From the NCBI GenBank assembly GCA_030704615.1, contig CM060732.1, positions 18,788,001-18,852,000 on the forward strand: a stretch of 64,000 nucleotides of DNA, read 5' to 3'. The stretch is from Takakia lepidozioides. Taxonomy: Eukaryota > Streptophyta > Takakiopsida > Takakiales > Takakiaceae. Shown piece after piece: positions 33,740 through 42,697 of the stretch. The position numbers and the translations under genes were made by a program. Numbering within the stretch: the first letter of the stretch is position 1; each line of letters opens with the position of its first letter. A model generated the notes under the pieces. It was not told where the DNA came from and did not search any database. It saw only the letters and a list, made by a program, of their open reading frames with translations.

Positions 33740-34636
33740 CTATTCTACTACTGGCAAGTCCTCGTCTATTCCCATAGGTGACCCTGGCGCTGAGGTCCAA
33801 GGAGAGCTGCTAACGGAAGAAATAGCATGCACTATCTTTAAGGGGATGATAGGGAGGAAACTGGTGGGGGATTCCCGTGCAAAATTAAAGGGCGGTGGCC
33901 GCTCTGGGTCCGCAATGACGCCTTGAGGAGCTGCTGAAGGAGGACCTTCAATCCAAGTAATATCATGTATGGTCGGCGCCACGTCCAATCGGCCATCAGT
34001 GATTAATTCAATGATCAATGCTGCTGCACTTTCACTGCGGCTATTGTAAAATCTGGGTGGACAGATATAGGTGATGGTAGTGTTCGGGTGAGGCAGGCGT
34101 TCCTCTACCTCCAGATAGTCTTCTAATCCACACCCAAACAACCAACACATCCAATCAAAAGGAAGGTCAATAAAACTCTTCTTGGTTAGATAGGAGATAG
34201 CTTCTCCAGACCTCCGGATAGTGGAACGGGGACGATGAAAATCGATTCCCTCGTCAGCAATGGTTTGACGTAGAGGGCAACACCCTAAATACGCCACTTG
34301 CCAGGCGAGATGTGCTTCCAGCGAGGATTGCACGTTGAGGTTCCCTAAGAAGGGGGGTTGGCAACATCCAGGCCAACGCGTATTGAATCTGAAAAAGGAA
34401 GAGATGGGAGAGGTAAGAGCCCTGTCTACCAACGGCCCTACTTTGGCCGAAATCCAGTACCCACGGTTTTCTTCGGCGATGTCCAAGATATGTCTGCGCA
34501 TTAACCTGCAGACCACAATAGCATCTTTTGTCCGCACTTCGCCGGATCGGGTGCCTGAAATGACACGATATAGGCCCACAACGCGAGCCTCAAACGACAA
34601 GTGGAAACGATGGGCTGCCATCTGGTCGGTGATCAT
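33740..34636 (-). CDS. Accessory ORF 1 upstream of gypsy gag, unknown function
   Basis: This is an uninterrupted 298-codon frame. Shared landmarks with accessory ORF 2 are FEARVVGLYRV, FLGNLNVQSSLEAHLAW, QVAYLGCCPL, IDLPFDWMCWLFGCGLEDYL and ALIIELITDGRL. The C-terminal 80 residues are Pro/Ser-rich. It sits where the 5' leader of a gypsy element is expected, so it may be an extra gene acquired by the element. Alternatively it is a host fragment next to the retroelement. The function is unknown. Integrity over 298 codons beside a decayed gag is notable. Confidence 0.5.
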   Translation of the reverse strand: MITDQMAAHRFHLSFEARVVGLYRVISGTRSGEVRTKDAIVVCRLMRRHILDIAEENRGYWISAKVGPLVDRALTSPISSFFRFNTRWPGCCQPPFLGNLNVQSSLEAHLAWQVAYLGCCPLRQTIADEGIDFHRPRSTIRRSGEAISYLTKKSFIDLPFDWMCWLFGCGLEDYLEVEERLPHPNTTITYICPPRFYNSRSESAAALIIELITDGRLDVAPTIHDITWIEGPPSAAPQGVIADPERPPPFNFARESPTSFLPIIPLKIVHAISSVSSSPWTSAPGSPMGIDEDLPVVE

Positions 34637-34682
34637 GCTGCACCTCCAGGATTGCCATATCGTTAGTCCTCACAAGGATGCC

Positions 34683-34790
34683 TCGGCGTGAGCCTGGTCA
34701 CGTGAGCGCAACTGCGCTCACGCCACGTCACCTTGCGCCAATGCCACATCACGGGGCTCACTCCACGTCATCACACTTGAAGACCGCGTC
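34683..34790 (+). repeat. CGTGAGC / CACGCCACGTCA boundary block
   Basis: GGCGTGAGCCTGGTCACGTG then AGCGCAACTGCGCTCACG and CCACGTCACC closely match 22927-23000 in the same orientation. It starts right after the first codons of the gypsy accessory ORF 1 on the other strand, so it marks the upper edge of the gypsy fragment. Confidence 0.55.
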
Positions 34791-34859
34791 ACCACGCGCC
34801 CAGGAAGAAATGGAGTGTATTCCCGCGGATTGGCACCCTTTACCGCGGAAACAAGCTGG

Positions 34860-35270
34860 ACGACATAATAAAAGGCATTGAATAAAAGATGGATGAATGT
34901 ACAGTTGGATGATAAACAGATGGATGAGTGTGAAAAATGAATGTAGATGGATGAATGAGGGATGGATAAGAGTCAAATGGATGAATGTATAATGGATGTT
35001 GAGCAATGACAAACATTCATGACAGGAAGATGCATGACTAAAACTTTAGACAAATGCACAACATATATGACATGAGTGTGGAAGGTTTGTGGGGTGGATT
35101 AAAGAGTACAGAGGATGAATGTACAATGGATGTTGAACAAAGGAAAACATTCATGAATGGAGCACGCATGAATACACTGTAGATGAAAGCACAATGGATA
35201 TGACAAGAGTGAGGGAGGTTTGTGAGATGGATTCATACATATTGCAATTTAAATGGTAGTTGATTCTTTG
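34860..35270 (+). repeat. GGATGAATG-rich tandem repeats
   Basis: The words GATGGATGAATG and ACAATGGATGTTGA recur, with a longer unit of about 130 bases repeated two to three times (for example near 34990 and 35120, each followed by AAACATTCATGA). No gene was seen. Confidence 0.65.
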
Positions 35271-35362
35271 ATTATTTTTCTTTCCAAAGGAACAACTACG
35301 GTGGATGAAGGGGATTCAACGTTTTCCAAAGAGGATGAAACAGAATAGTAAAAGAACATAGT

Positions 35363-37577
35363 TCAGTCTGACTCAGAGTCAGTACAATGTATCCCCACTT
35401 CCTCTGCATCTAAGTCTAAGTATTTAAGAACTCCGGATCTACGCTGGCTACACCTACGGCCGGGCAGTAAAAATTCAGGGGATAGGGACTCGGCCGCGTG
35501 AAGTGCCATTGCTTCGGCATAATCAGGAAGCAGAAAATTGGAAAGGGGGCTGTCGAAAACAGACTCGCCACAAATGACTGTATCTCCTGAAGATCCACCG
35601 CTGTCTTTCCTGAAAGACAGCCTGAAAAAGTTATTACTGTAACTTTGATGTTATTGAGAAATTGAGTATGACTCCCAAAGTGGGTTTAGCACTTACTCAC
35701 ATGAAAAGTCGTTGTCGACCTGCTTATCTTCGGGATCGTCATCATTTTGAATTTGAATCCGATCAGTCTATGTGCCTGAAGTGGAGCCAGACAAAAGGGG
35801 GAGGAGCACTGTGCTGTAGAGGTCAGAATCACCCTCCATGCCAAAAAGGCTTCTTCCGCCTGTCTTGCATGCATGGTAAGTTGCTCATACACCAGACAGG
35901 AGGACATGAACAATTTGGTGGGGGGGATTTAAGCAGATGGAACTGGTGAAAGAAAATCAATTTGGAAGGGAGAGAACGAACCTGTGGACACAGAAAGATC
36001 GACCACCCGTGCAGAGTAGTGGCTGCATGACTCCAGCAGTATTTGCATGAACGCTGGGGATTTTTCCTTTGCACCTCTCCAGGGAGTGCCATCTGGTCTC
36101 TTCAGAGTCTGACTGGACTGCATGAAGTTGTACAAAATGTCATCGACATGCGGCTCATAGGGGGGGTTGACGAAACAACCCTGGTCAGAAATCTCAAAGT
36201 TGCGGATGGAGGATGGTGTCTTGGAGGTGCGAATCCTCCGCAGGCAGATCGCCTCGAACATCCTCGTCTGCCAAAGATAGCAGGTTAGTGTGGTAAACAC
36301 AATCTATAGTGGAAGTGTGTACATCGACTATTCAGACTTCAGGCACAAAACAATCATTTTTATCACGAATCGGTGATGATCGGTGTCGATCATGACAGAT
36401 TCTTCTAGAGTGGAGCTGCAGAGAACATTGAAACTCATCATGAAAGCACAAGCAGAAGGGAGACGGCATACCAGCTGACCAGGGAAACCCTCTTTCACAA
36501 GGTAGAGGCTGTTCACACAATTCCATGTGCGCAAAACTTCAAACCCTGAAGACTTGAGGTATGATGCCAATGCCCGACGACTATCTTTGTCACATGACTG
36601 AAAAAGCAGAAGTGTCCCTGCATCAGAGAGGAAATTATTACAGAACCTGAACACCCAACTCCAGTAGTTGTCCTCGAATTTGTTCCAGCCTGGCGTCTTG
36701 CCCTTTGGAAGCACTTCTGGCACAGCCTGGCCATCCGGGATGTCGAGAATGACAATGTCAGCCGCATATGTTTTCTGCACACCACACACGAAGGTGGGAC
36801 CTGTGCTCACCTGCAAAAGACATGTTTTTTTTAAGAACGATGGCAAGAATGTTTTCAAAGAACCAAACTGAAATACTGCCAATGAAACTTTCAGAGAAAA
36901 AGGAAAGAAACTGGAATTCTCACCAGATTGAGGAATGAGATTATGTTGTCCCAGGTAGGCGAAGGCACCCCAGTGTATCCTCTCTTTCGACTCTGCATCA
37001 TCGACAGCCAACCCTCATTGACAATTTAAAACTCTCCTGCCGAATCAGAACGGGAAGGGTGTGGCTTGGCATCGAACACGCACTGAACTGTGCGGGTATA
37101 TCTTCCAGCAGTGAAGTCCTGCCCACTCTCCATCTCCTTTTCTTTCTCCTTCCCCTTGTCATTTTCCTTCTCTTTGGACTTGTCTTTGTCCTTTGGCTTT
37201 GCTGGTGAGATGGCTATGACATCAAGAGCCTTGTCTTTTGGTTTGCGGCCCGCCTTCTTTCCCTTCTGCGGCGTTCCTTGAGCATCAAGCTCCTTGCCAG
37301 CCAATGTTGCTATGTTTCTTTGGTACTCTTCGTCAGTCAGAGGCGCCAGCATCTCAGCATTATTGTTCAAATATTTCATATGCTGTTCTTGAAAGGTCGT
37401 GTGCTCCGGTGGGCAGTCAAGGTACCAGCCACAGTCTCTGAAGTGAGAAGGACTCCAGTCCTTCAATATCCCTGCAGTATACATGGTTGGATCGTTTGCA
37501 GGGTCCGACCACATGTCAAGATAGTCTGGAATACCGCTCAGGTGATTTCCTTCCATAAGCACATATTTCGTGTACAT
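35363..37577 (-). pseudogene. DNA N6-adenine/N4-cytosine methyltransferase-like protein (beta-type motif order), five exons, two stops
   Basis: Exons on the minus strand are 37577-36924, 36810-36472, 36267-35982, 35883-35697 and 35621-35363; all introns are GT-AG and phases agree (575 codons). Exon 1: ending in a Lys/Glu-rich linker. Exon 2: DIVILDIPDG in the place of motif IV (DPPY-like), then WVFRFCNNFLSDAGTLLLF and SSGFEVLRTWNCVNSLYLV. Exon 3: GCFVNPPYEPHVDD and KEKSPAFMQILLESC, then VVDLSVST (motif I). Exon 4: ACKTGGRSLFGMEGD (motif II, binding SAM). Motif IV before X and I is the permuted order of beta-class N6/N4 methylases. In-frame stops lie at 37026-37028 and 35768-35770. It is divergent from the ParB-like gene, with palindromes between them. 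The N-terminal start is uncertain. Alternative: another Rossmann methyltransferase. Confidence 0.6.
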
Positions 37578-37716
37578 GTTAAACAAGAGATAAATCCCAA
37601 CCCACCAAAGCGCGAAGTGAGTAAGATGCAAGTAGCACAGAATGAAAAAAACATAGAATGAAATGGCTCTGAGAACTGCTCCAAGGACCTTTCAGGACCA
37701 CACGACTGCTCCGGAT

Positions 37717-38220
37717 GTGAATGTCGTCAACGCCATTCAAAACATTCCATTCAATGATACTGTAAATACACCCTAATCCACGTGAATGCAAACTCTCGCT
37801 TTGGAATGACACAGACATAGAAGTGAATGTCGTCAACGACATTCACTTTGGATTTGTGAATACACTGCTAATCAAGCCTAATGATTTCTCAAAAGAGGCA
37901 AAATCATTAAATGAAAATCAGAAACTCGACTAAGGAACCCTCCCCAAACATTCATAACGAACATAACACTGAGGACCTTATAATAACACTGGATGTGTAT
38001 GGCGTCAACGCCATTCACAAAATTACCAACAAGGAACCAATTAATTAGCTCCCAATCCATGTAAATTCAAATTGTCGTTGGTGAATGACATAGATATAGA
38101 AGTGAATGTCCTCAACGACATTCACTTTGGATCTTTGATAACACAACTAATCAAGCCTCAAGATTTCTCGCAAGAGGCAAAAGCAATGCAGAACAACTGA
38201 ATGTCTGCATTGACATTCAG
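37717..38220. repeat. Five 24-bp palindromes between the MTase-like and ParB-like genes
   Basis: The best copy (37823-37846) has perfect arms GTGAATGTCGT and ACGACATTCAC around CA. Others are 37717-37739, 37995-38018 (arms with GGCGT/ACGCC), 38102-38125 and 38197-38220. They are spaced 95-170 bases apart in otherwise unrelated AT-rich DNA, so they are not one tandem satellite. More copies lie at 39271-40006 and 41865-42010. Confidence 0.8.
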
Positions 38221-38391
38221 CAAACTGAAGTGAGGAACCCTCACTGTAAAGAGGAGAGGAGGAAAAAGAGAAAGCCCGCGGAAGGGAAGGCGAACGCGGG
38301 AGAGGAGGAGAAAGAAAAGAGAAAGCCGCGGGAGGTCAGGGGAGAAAGATCGTGGAGCGAAAAAAAAAAAAAAAAAAAAAAACATACAAAA

Positions 38392-38460
38392 CGACGATTC
38401 CACGATTCGATCCCGGGATGCATCGCGGCGGAATCGCCATTCTTACCACTACACTATCCC
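38392..38460 (-). pseudogene. tRNA-Gly(UCC)-like sequence followed by a T-run
   Basis: On the minus strand from 38460 the sequence starts GGGATAGTGTAGTGGTAAGA, a good tRNA A-box. An anticodon arm GCG-ATTCCGC-CGC follows with TCC in the middle of the 7-base loop, then CCCGGGATCGAATC like a B-box arm. The acceptor ends do not pair well and the T-stem has a mismatch, so this is a degenerate tRNA or a tRNA-derived SINE head. A long T-run at 38382-38361 (minus sense), after a GTTTTGT, would terminate Pol III. Confidence 0.45.
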
Positions 38461-38479
38461 TAAAAACTCAACAACCCCC

Positions 38480-38625
38480 TCCTGTAAAATTATATTTAAG
38501 GTGTTTTAAACCCCCCTTTGTATGTATAATGTTGTACATGGGGGGGTTTAAAATACCCCCTCCTATGCACGCACGTGGCTGGTACATTTAATGAGGAGTG
38601 CACCCCCCGGGAGGGAGAGAGACTT
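38480..38625. repeat. G/C-run hairpin and GAGTGCACCCCCCGGG block
   Basis: TTTTAAACCCCCC at 38496-38508 pairs with GGGGGGGTTTAAAA at 38538-38551 around a TTTGTATGTATAATG loop. TACATGGGGGGG and TACAGGAGGGGG (minus strand) words match repeats at 47195-47335. GAGTGCACCCCCCGGGAG near 38595 matches the block at about 47377. This looks like a terminal or subterminal part of an element related to the transposase at 42.7-47.1 kb. Confidence 0.5.
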
Positions 38626-39043
38626 CCTTGTTCGCCGCCATTCATCAAAGATCCAGAGGAGGGCTCCTAGGAAACTTCATAAGCAGGCAGGTGGTACCTC
38701 CGCCATCACTGCCGTGGTTCCCTTGTGCAGCAAAAAAATAGACAAATGTGACAGTGAATCTTCCCTCATCTCTAAGCCACCGCCATCGTCTTAAAGAGCC
38801 CACATACGTGGCGCTCACATTTCTCGCAACGCAAGAAGAAAGACATTAGGGTTGCGCAGGGTTTTCCCCTGTCTGGCCCCTTAGAGAGAGACGCAGAGCA
38901 AGAGAGCAAATGACGAGGCGTCGTTTGTTGGAGAACACAGGGCCAAGGCAGCAGGTGAATGGAGACTGATTCACAAGAGCAGACCGAGACTGAGGCAGCG
39001 GCTGATAACAGTGCGCGTTGGAAACCAGCCTGTGGATGCAGAG

Positions 39044-41842
39044 ATGACTCGCAGGGAAATTGAAGGAGGTGGAAGCACGAGGAACGCTGAACCGGGAGAA
39101 GGTCCAGAAACCCTAGAGCAGACAGAAATTCCAGCAGATGTGAGAGGGAAGAGGAAAGCTGCAGAAGGGGATCCAATTTCAAAACCTATGAAGGCGCCAG
39201 TAAGTTTTCTCTAACTTACATTTCATTGTTGAAGATCTGCGTAGAGATTGAGTGGAATGTCCCAGAAAGGGATTGTCGCTACCGACCATCACCACGAAAC
39301 AACGGTGATTTGCTTTCTACTCCTCTATTAAGGGTTTACCGCACAATGAGTGGGTGACTGACGGTACCGTCAATCACCGTTGTTCAGATCATACAGTCTG
39401 TCTGATTGCCTTTCAAGTAGTCCTTCCTCTTCCCTTCTTTAGCAGGAACATGTGATTGAAGTCTACTGAATTGCGAGCGTCGTTAACGCCATTCGATTCT
39501 CCTCATGAGATTTATTTACCTATGTGTTTGAAGAGAGAGTGAGGGTCGGCATATTCAGTCATAATGTATTGCAATGCATTTTCTTTGTATGAGGTTGAAT
39601 AGATAGAGAAGTGGAAAGGCGGTACCGCCAATCAAAGATTTGAAGACCATACTGTAGATTCAGGTAGAGTATCGATTGGAAAGTACTCTCGACAAAGACA
39701 GGAAACCGTGAATGCTTGCAACGGTAATCACAATGGAGTCAATCTGAATAATCTGCACTTACTGTCCGCCCTAAACTATACTGAATGTCGTTGCCGCCAA
39801 TCACTTACACATATATGTCATTACACAACACCGATCTGGCAGGTCCTTATCTTTTGTGATTGTCGTTAACGCCGTTCACTATCGCTCTCGCTTTTGTTTT
39901 GAATTCGGCAGGATCAGCTTTGCTTGTGTAGATGGTTCTGAATTTGTTTCACACCATTCATTGTGAGTTTCTTCGAGACAGAGTGATGGTCGTTACCGCC
40001 GTTCACTATTTGCAAATTACTCAGTCAAATTTGAATGGCATCGTGCAGAAAACTGTGAGGTCCAAGCCTACAGGATCAGAGGGGAAAGGATCTGGAGATG
40101 GGGACGAATCTGGAAAAAGCTCAGAGAATACAGATGAAGCAGATGAATCTGAAGTGCACTACCTTGACAAGGTGAAAGAACTCATGTCATTCCAGAAGGT
40201 AAACTCTCAGGAGGTTATAAGGGACATGCTCGTATCTAGAGGGCGTCTGGACATCCCTCTGTGCCGGATGATATCTATGTCTGTTGTGCGTCCACCTCTT
40301 TCCCATGATATAACAAAATTGGAGAGTGATTTTGTGCATGGATACAGACTTGGTGCACAAGTTTTTTATGTGTCACTGACGGATATAAATGGGAAAAGCA
40401 CATTAGTGTCTCCAGAGATCAGTGATAACTGGGATGAGTGCTGGAAAGATGCCAATGAGGAGTTCGAGCTGGGCCTCATGATGGGAAAGAACACCCAGCA
40501 ATTCTGCAACCACATGTTCTACGTCTGGGACGGCAACCACCGATTGCTGGCATGGATGGGATACATCCAGAAACACCATGTGAAAGACAAAGACAAGCAT
40601 GTTGCTGTGGAGGCAATGGTTTTTGATCCAGGAAACGACATCGCTAGGCTTCTTACAGCTATGCACGACGTGAACAAGTAAGTCATCCTAGAGATTTCAT
40701 TCCCTCTGTAGTGTCTTGTTAATCCCCCAAAAACAGTGTTAAGGAATGCAATGTTTCCAATGTTTTTGCAGATCGACAGAGAAATCGCATGTGACAACAA
40801 GCTTGGTCCACACACTTTTCCAAATTCAGAGGATTGGTCTGATGAAGCTGGATGATTTTCGGACAGTACTCCCACCCAATATAATCAAGAAGTGCAAAAC
40901 AAGAAGAGCTGCAGGCACTTGGTATTCTTTGACTCGAGAGGCGTTTCTGGAATACATGTATGCGGTAAGCCCAAGTCTGTACTCAGTTTACTTTTTGAAT
41001 ACATGTTTGTAGTCCCTTCGGTGCTAATCACTATTTGAATCAATGCAGCAAGAACTAGCAGAGGCAGCTGAGAAGGGAAAATCCGAATATTACCGCACTA
41101 CACCAGAGGAACTAAGGACAAAGGGTGTGGAAGCAACAATAAAGAAGGAGTTTGAAATGCGAAGAACCAAATTGATGTCCGCCTTCAGAAAACAGCTTAG
41201 AATAGTAGATCCTGGACTTGGTTTTGAGTTCCTTCAGCAGATCAAATCTCACTATGACAAGCATGTGCATCCGGAGATGCAGCAGGAGAAATTGCACCGG
41301 TTGGCCATATCCATGGTCGACCCACAAACAAAAATAAGGTGGCTGGAGATATGGAACTCAGAAGGACTTGAATCAGTTCCCAAAGAGCACCATACAGCCT
41401 GGCACAAAGGTGAAAGGAATCAGTGATTTGGTGTTTGATAACTGGCTCCACAAGGCTACATTTTGGAGTCAGGTGTGTATTCAAATCAGCCGTTTTCTTT
41501 TCTTCAATTATGTGATGAGTATCTTATTTGCAATACTGACAAATATACAATTTGCAGCTCGAAAAGCGCGCCGTCATTGTGCTGGATCAGACTTTGAAGG
41601 ACTTGAACATTTCGATTGTTTCCCCTCCCCAAATGTCATTGGAGGCATACATAAGGAAGTGGAGAGGTCTCACCTGGAGATACTGTTTTTTCCGGGAGTT
41701 CTCCAAAGATGGTAACATTTTACGGTCCAACGACTTTGACAGTCAGGTTGGAGGAGAGTGGGCCATGATGCGAGTTGTGTACAGGTGCAATATCATACTG
41801 AAAACTCTACTGCATTTTTTGGGAAATAATTTGGCTTCATAA
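39044..41842 (+). pseudogene. ParB/Srx-like protein with DGNHR box, five exons, one frameshift
   Basis: Exons read as 39044-39199, 40025-40677, 40772-40964, 41049-41472 and 41558-41842, with GT-AG introns. Exon 2 holds KVNSQEVIRDMLVSRGRLDI, IPLCRMISMSVVRPPL, HGYRLGAQVFYVSL and FYVWDGNHRLLAWMGY. The DG-x-HR-x-x-A box after a VNSQEV/P-L pattern is typical of the ParB N-terminal (ParB/sulfiredoxin) domain. Later exons encode SHVTTSLVHTLF, WYSLTREAFLEYMY, IRWLEIWNS, FDNWLHKATFW and KRAVIVLDQTLKDL, not recognised. One extra base near 41360 shifts the frame within exon 4; otherwise it is open. The gene is divergent from the MTase-like gene and has palindromes in intron 1 and downstream. A paralogue lies at 10.9-13.1 kb. 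The start ATG at 39044 is chosen by frame with exon 2. Confidence 0.55.
39271..40006. repeat. Palindrome series in intron 1 of the ParB-like gene
   Basis: Seven variants: 39271-39292, 39354-39377 (GACGGTACCGTC core), 39476-39496, 39616-39637 (GGCGGTACCGCC core), 39781-39803, 39856-39879 (GTGATTGTCGT, TA, ACGCCGTTCAC) and 39983-40006 (GTGATGGTCGT, TA, CCGCCGTTCAC). The centre differs from the 37.7-38.2 kb set (TA instead of CA), but the arm pattern GTGAnnGTCG..CGnCnnTCAC is kept. Confidence 0.7.
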
Positions 41843-41864
41843 GGATTGTAATCATAGATCCAAA

Positions 41865-42010
41865 TTGAATGTCGTTGACGACATTCACTTCTTTGTCTGA
41901 GTCATTCTTAAGCGAGAATTTGAATTCACCTGGATTAGGAGCTTAGGGTGTAATTATAGTGTCCCTGATTAGAATTGATAATGTCCTTGAATGGCGTTGA
42001 CGACATTCAC
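41865..42010. repeat. Two palindromes downstream of the ParB-like gene
   Basis: At 41865-41888 TTGAATGTCGT, TG, ACGACATTCAC. At 41987-42010 TTGAATGGCGT, TG, ACGACATTCAC. They carry the complementary centre (TG) to the CA-centred copies at 37.7-38.1 kb, so the two sets are in opposite orientation and flank the gene pair. Confidence 0.75.
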
Positions 42011-42056
42011 ATCCAGAGTTGTTGAGAGGTCCTCAGAGTCGTCCCTAGATTTCCAG

Positions 42057-42170
42057 ATGGCGGATTCCAAGCTCCAGATTACCTATGATTCCATGTGGAA
42101 TGATAGCTACAAGAAACCTGGATGGGTAGATGGTCAACTGGAAGCCACAGTAGTAGCTGCAGAGGCATGA
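42057..42170 (+). pseudogene. Dispersed coding fragment (LQITYDSMW / YKKP.WVDGQ)
   Basis: A 37-codon frame reads MADSKLQITYDSMW and SYKKPGWVDGQ. The same segment, on the minus strand, occurs at about 49790-49945, 58750-58905 and 59636-59740, with wording nearly identical at the DNA level (GGTAATCTGGAGCTTGAAAT and TGAATCTGGACCCACACTCT in plus-strand reading). It is part of a multi-copy element of unknown type. No family was recognised. Confidence 0.45.
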
Positions 42171-42180
42171 TGTACGCATT

Positions 42181-42480
42181 GTTAGTGTGGAGGGAGGGGT
42201 AGCTGTTGATGCAGGGAGAGGATCATGGGTGCAAAATCATCCAAGAGGGCCAGATTTGGAGCAAGGAACAGCGCTGGCAGGAGTTCTATAAATTTGATCC
42301 ACAGCGGTGGGACAATATTGTCAACAAGGTGAGCTTTCTTCATGCAACATCGTAGGGAGTTTGACAGAACTTTGTATTTAAATATGTTAGTGTGGAGGGA
42401 GGGCTAGCCGCTGATGCAAGGATGGACTGTGGGTTCAGGATCACCCAAGAGGGCTACCAGCAGTGGAAGTAGCAGCATTT
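42181..42480 (+). repeat. Direct duplication of a GTTAGTGTGGAGGGAGGG segment
   Basis: Segments starting at 42181 and 42386 share GTTAGTGTGGAGGGAGGG, TAGC.GNTGATGCA and CA.CCAAGAGGGC. The repeat distance is about 205 bases. No coding role was seen. Confidence 0.6.
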
Positions 42481-42697
42481 GGTCAATAGCAGCAGCAAAA
42501 ATTAACAACATCAAACTCATCAATCAGGTACTTGCTTCTGTATACATTTCATCCTCTTATGAACGTAGTTCCTACTTGGACAGCCTATAGGGTTGTATAA
42601 AACAGGACTTTGGAACCTTCCAACCCGGGTGCTTTGTTATTGGTCTATCAAGGTCTGATTTGAAATGTTTTCATTGCATTTTGCAGGTGAACTCATC

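Larger units (their letters stand above)
29390..34682 (-). mobile_element. Ty3/gypsy retrotransposon, 5' half, with two extra ORFs before gag
   Basis: In minus-strand order: accessory ORF 1 (34636-33740), accessory ORF 2 (33574-33017), gag with three zinc knuckles (33009-31092), protease (30959-30210), a linker (30270-29552) and the first part of RT (29533-29390). It stops within the RT fingers domain. Several stops and shifts show it is not intact. It is bounded on both sides by CGTGAGC-rich blocks. Confidence 0.75.

Noticed and set aside
36513-36785. Alternative 90-codon frame across the MTase-like exon 2
   Set aside because: It is a shadow. The frame with the methylase motifs has matching splice sites on both sides.
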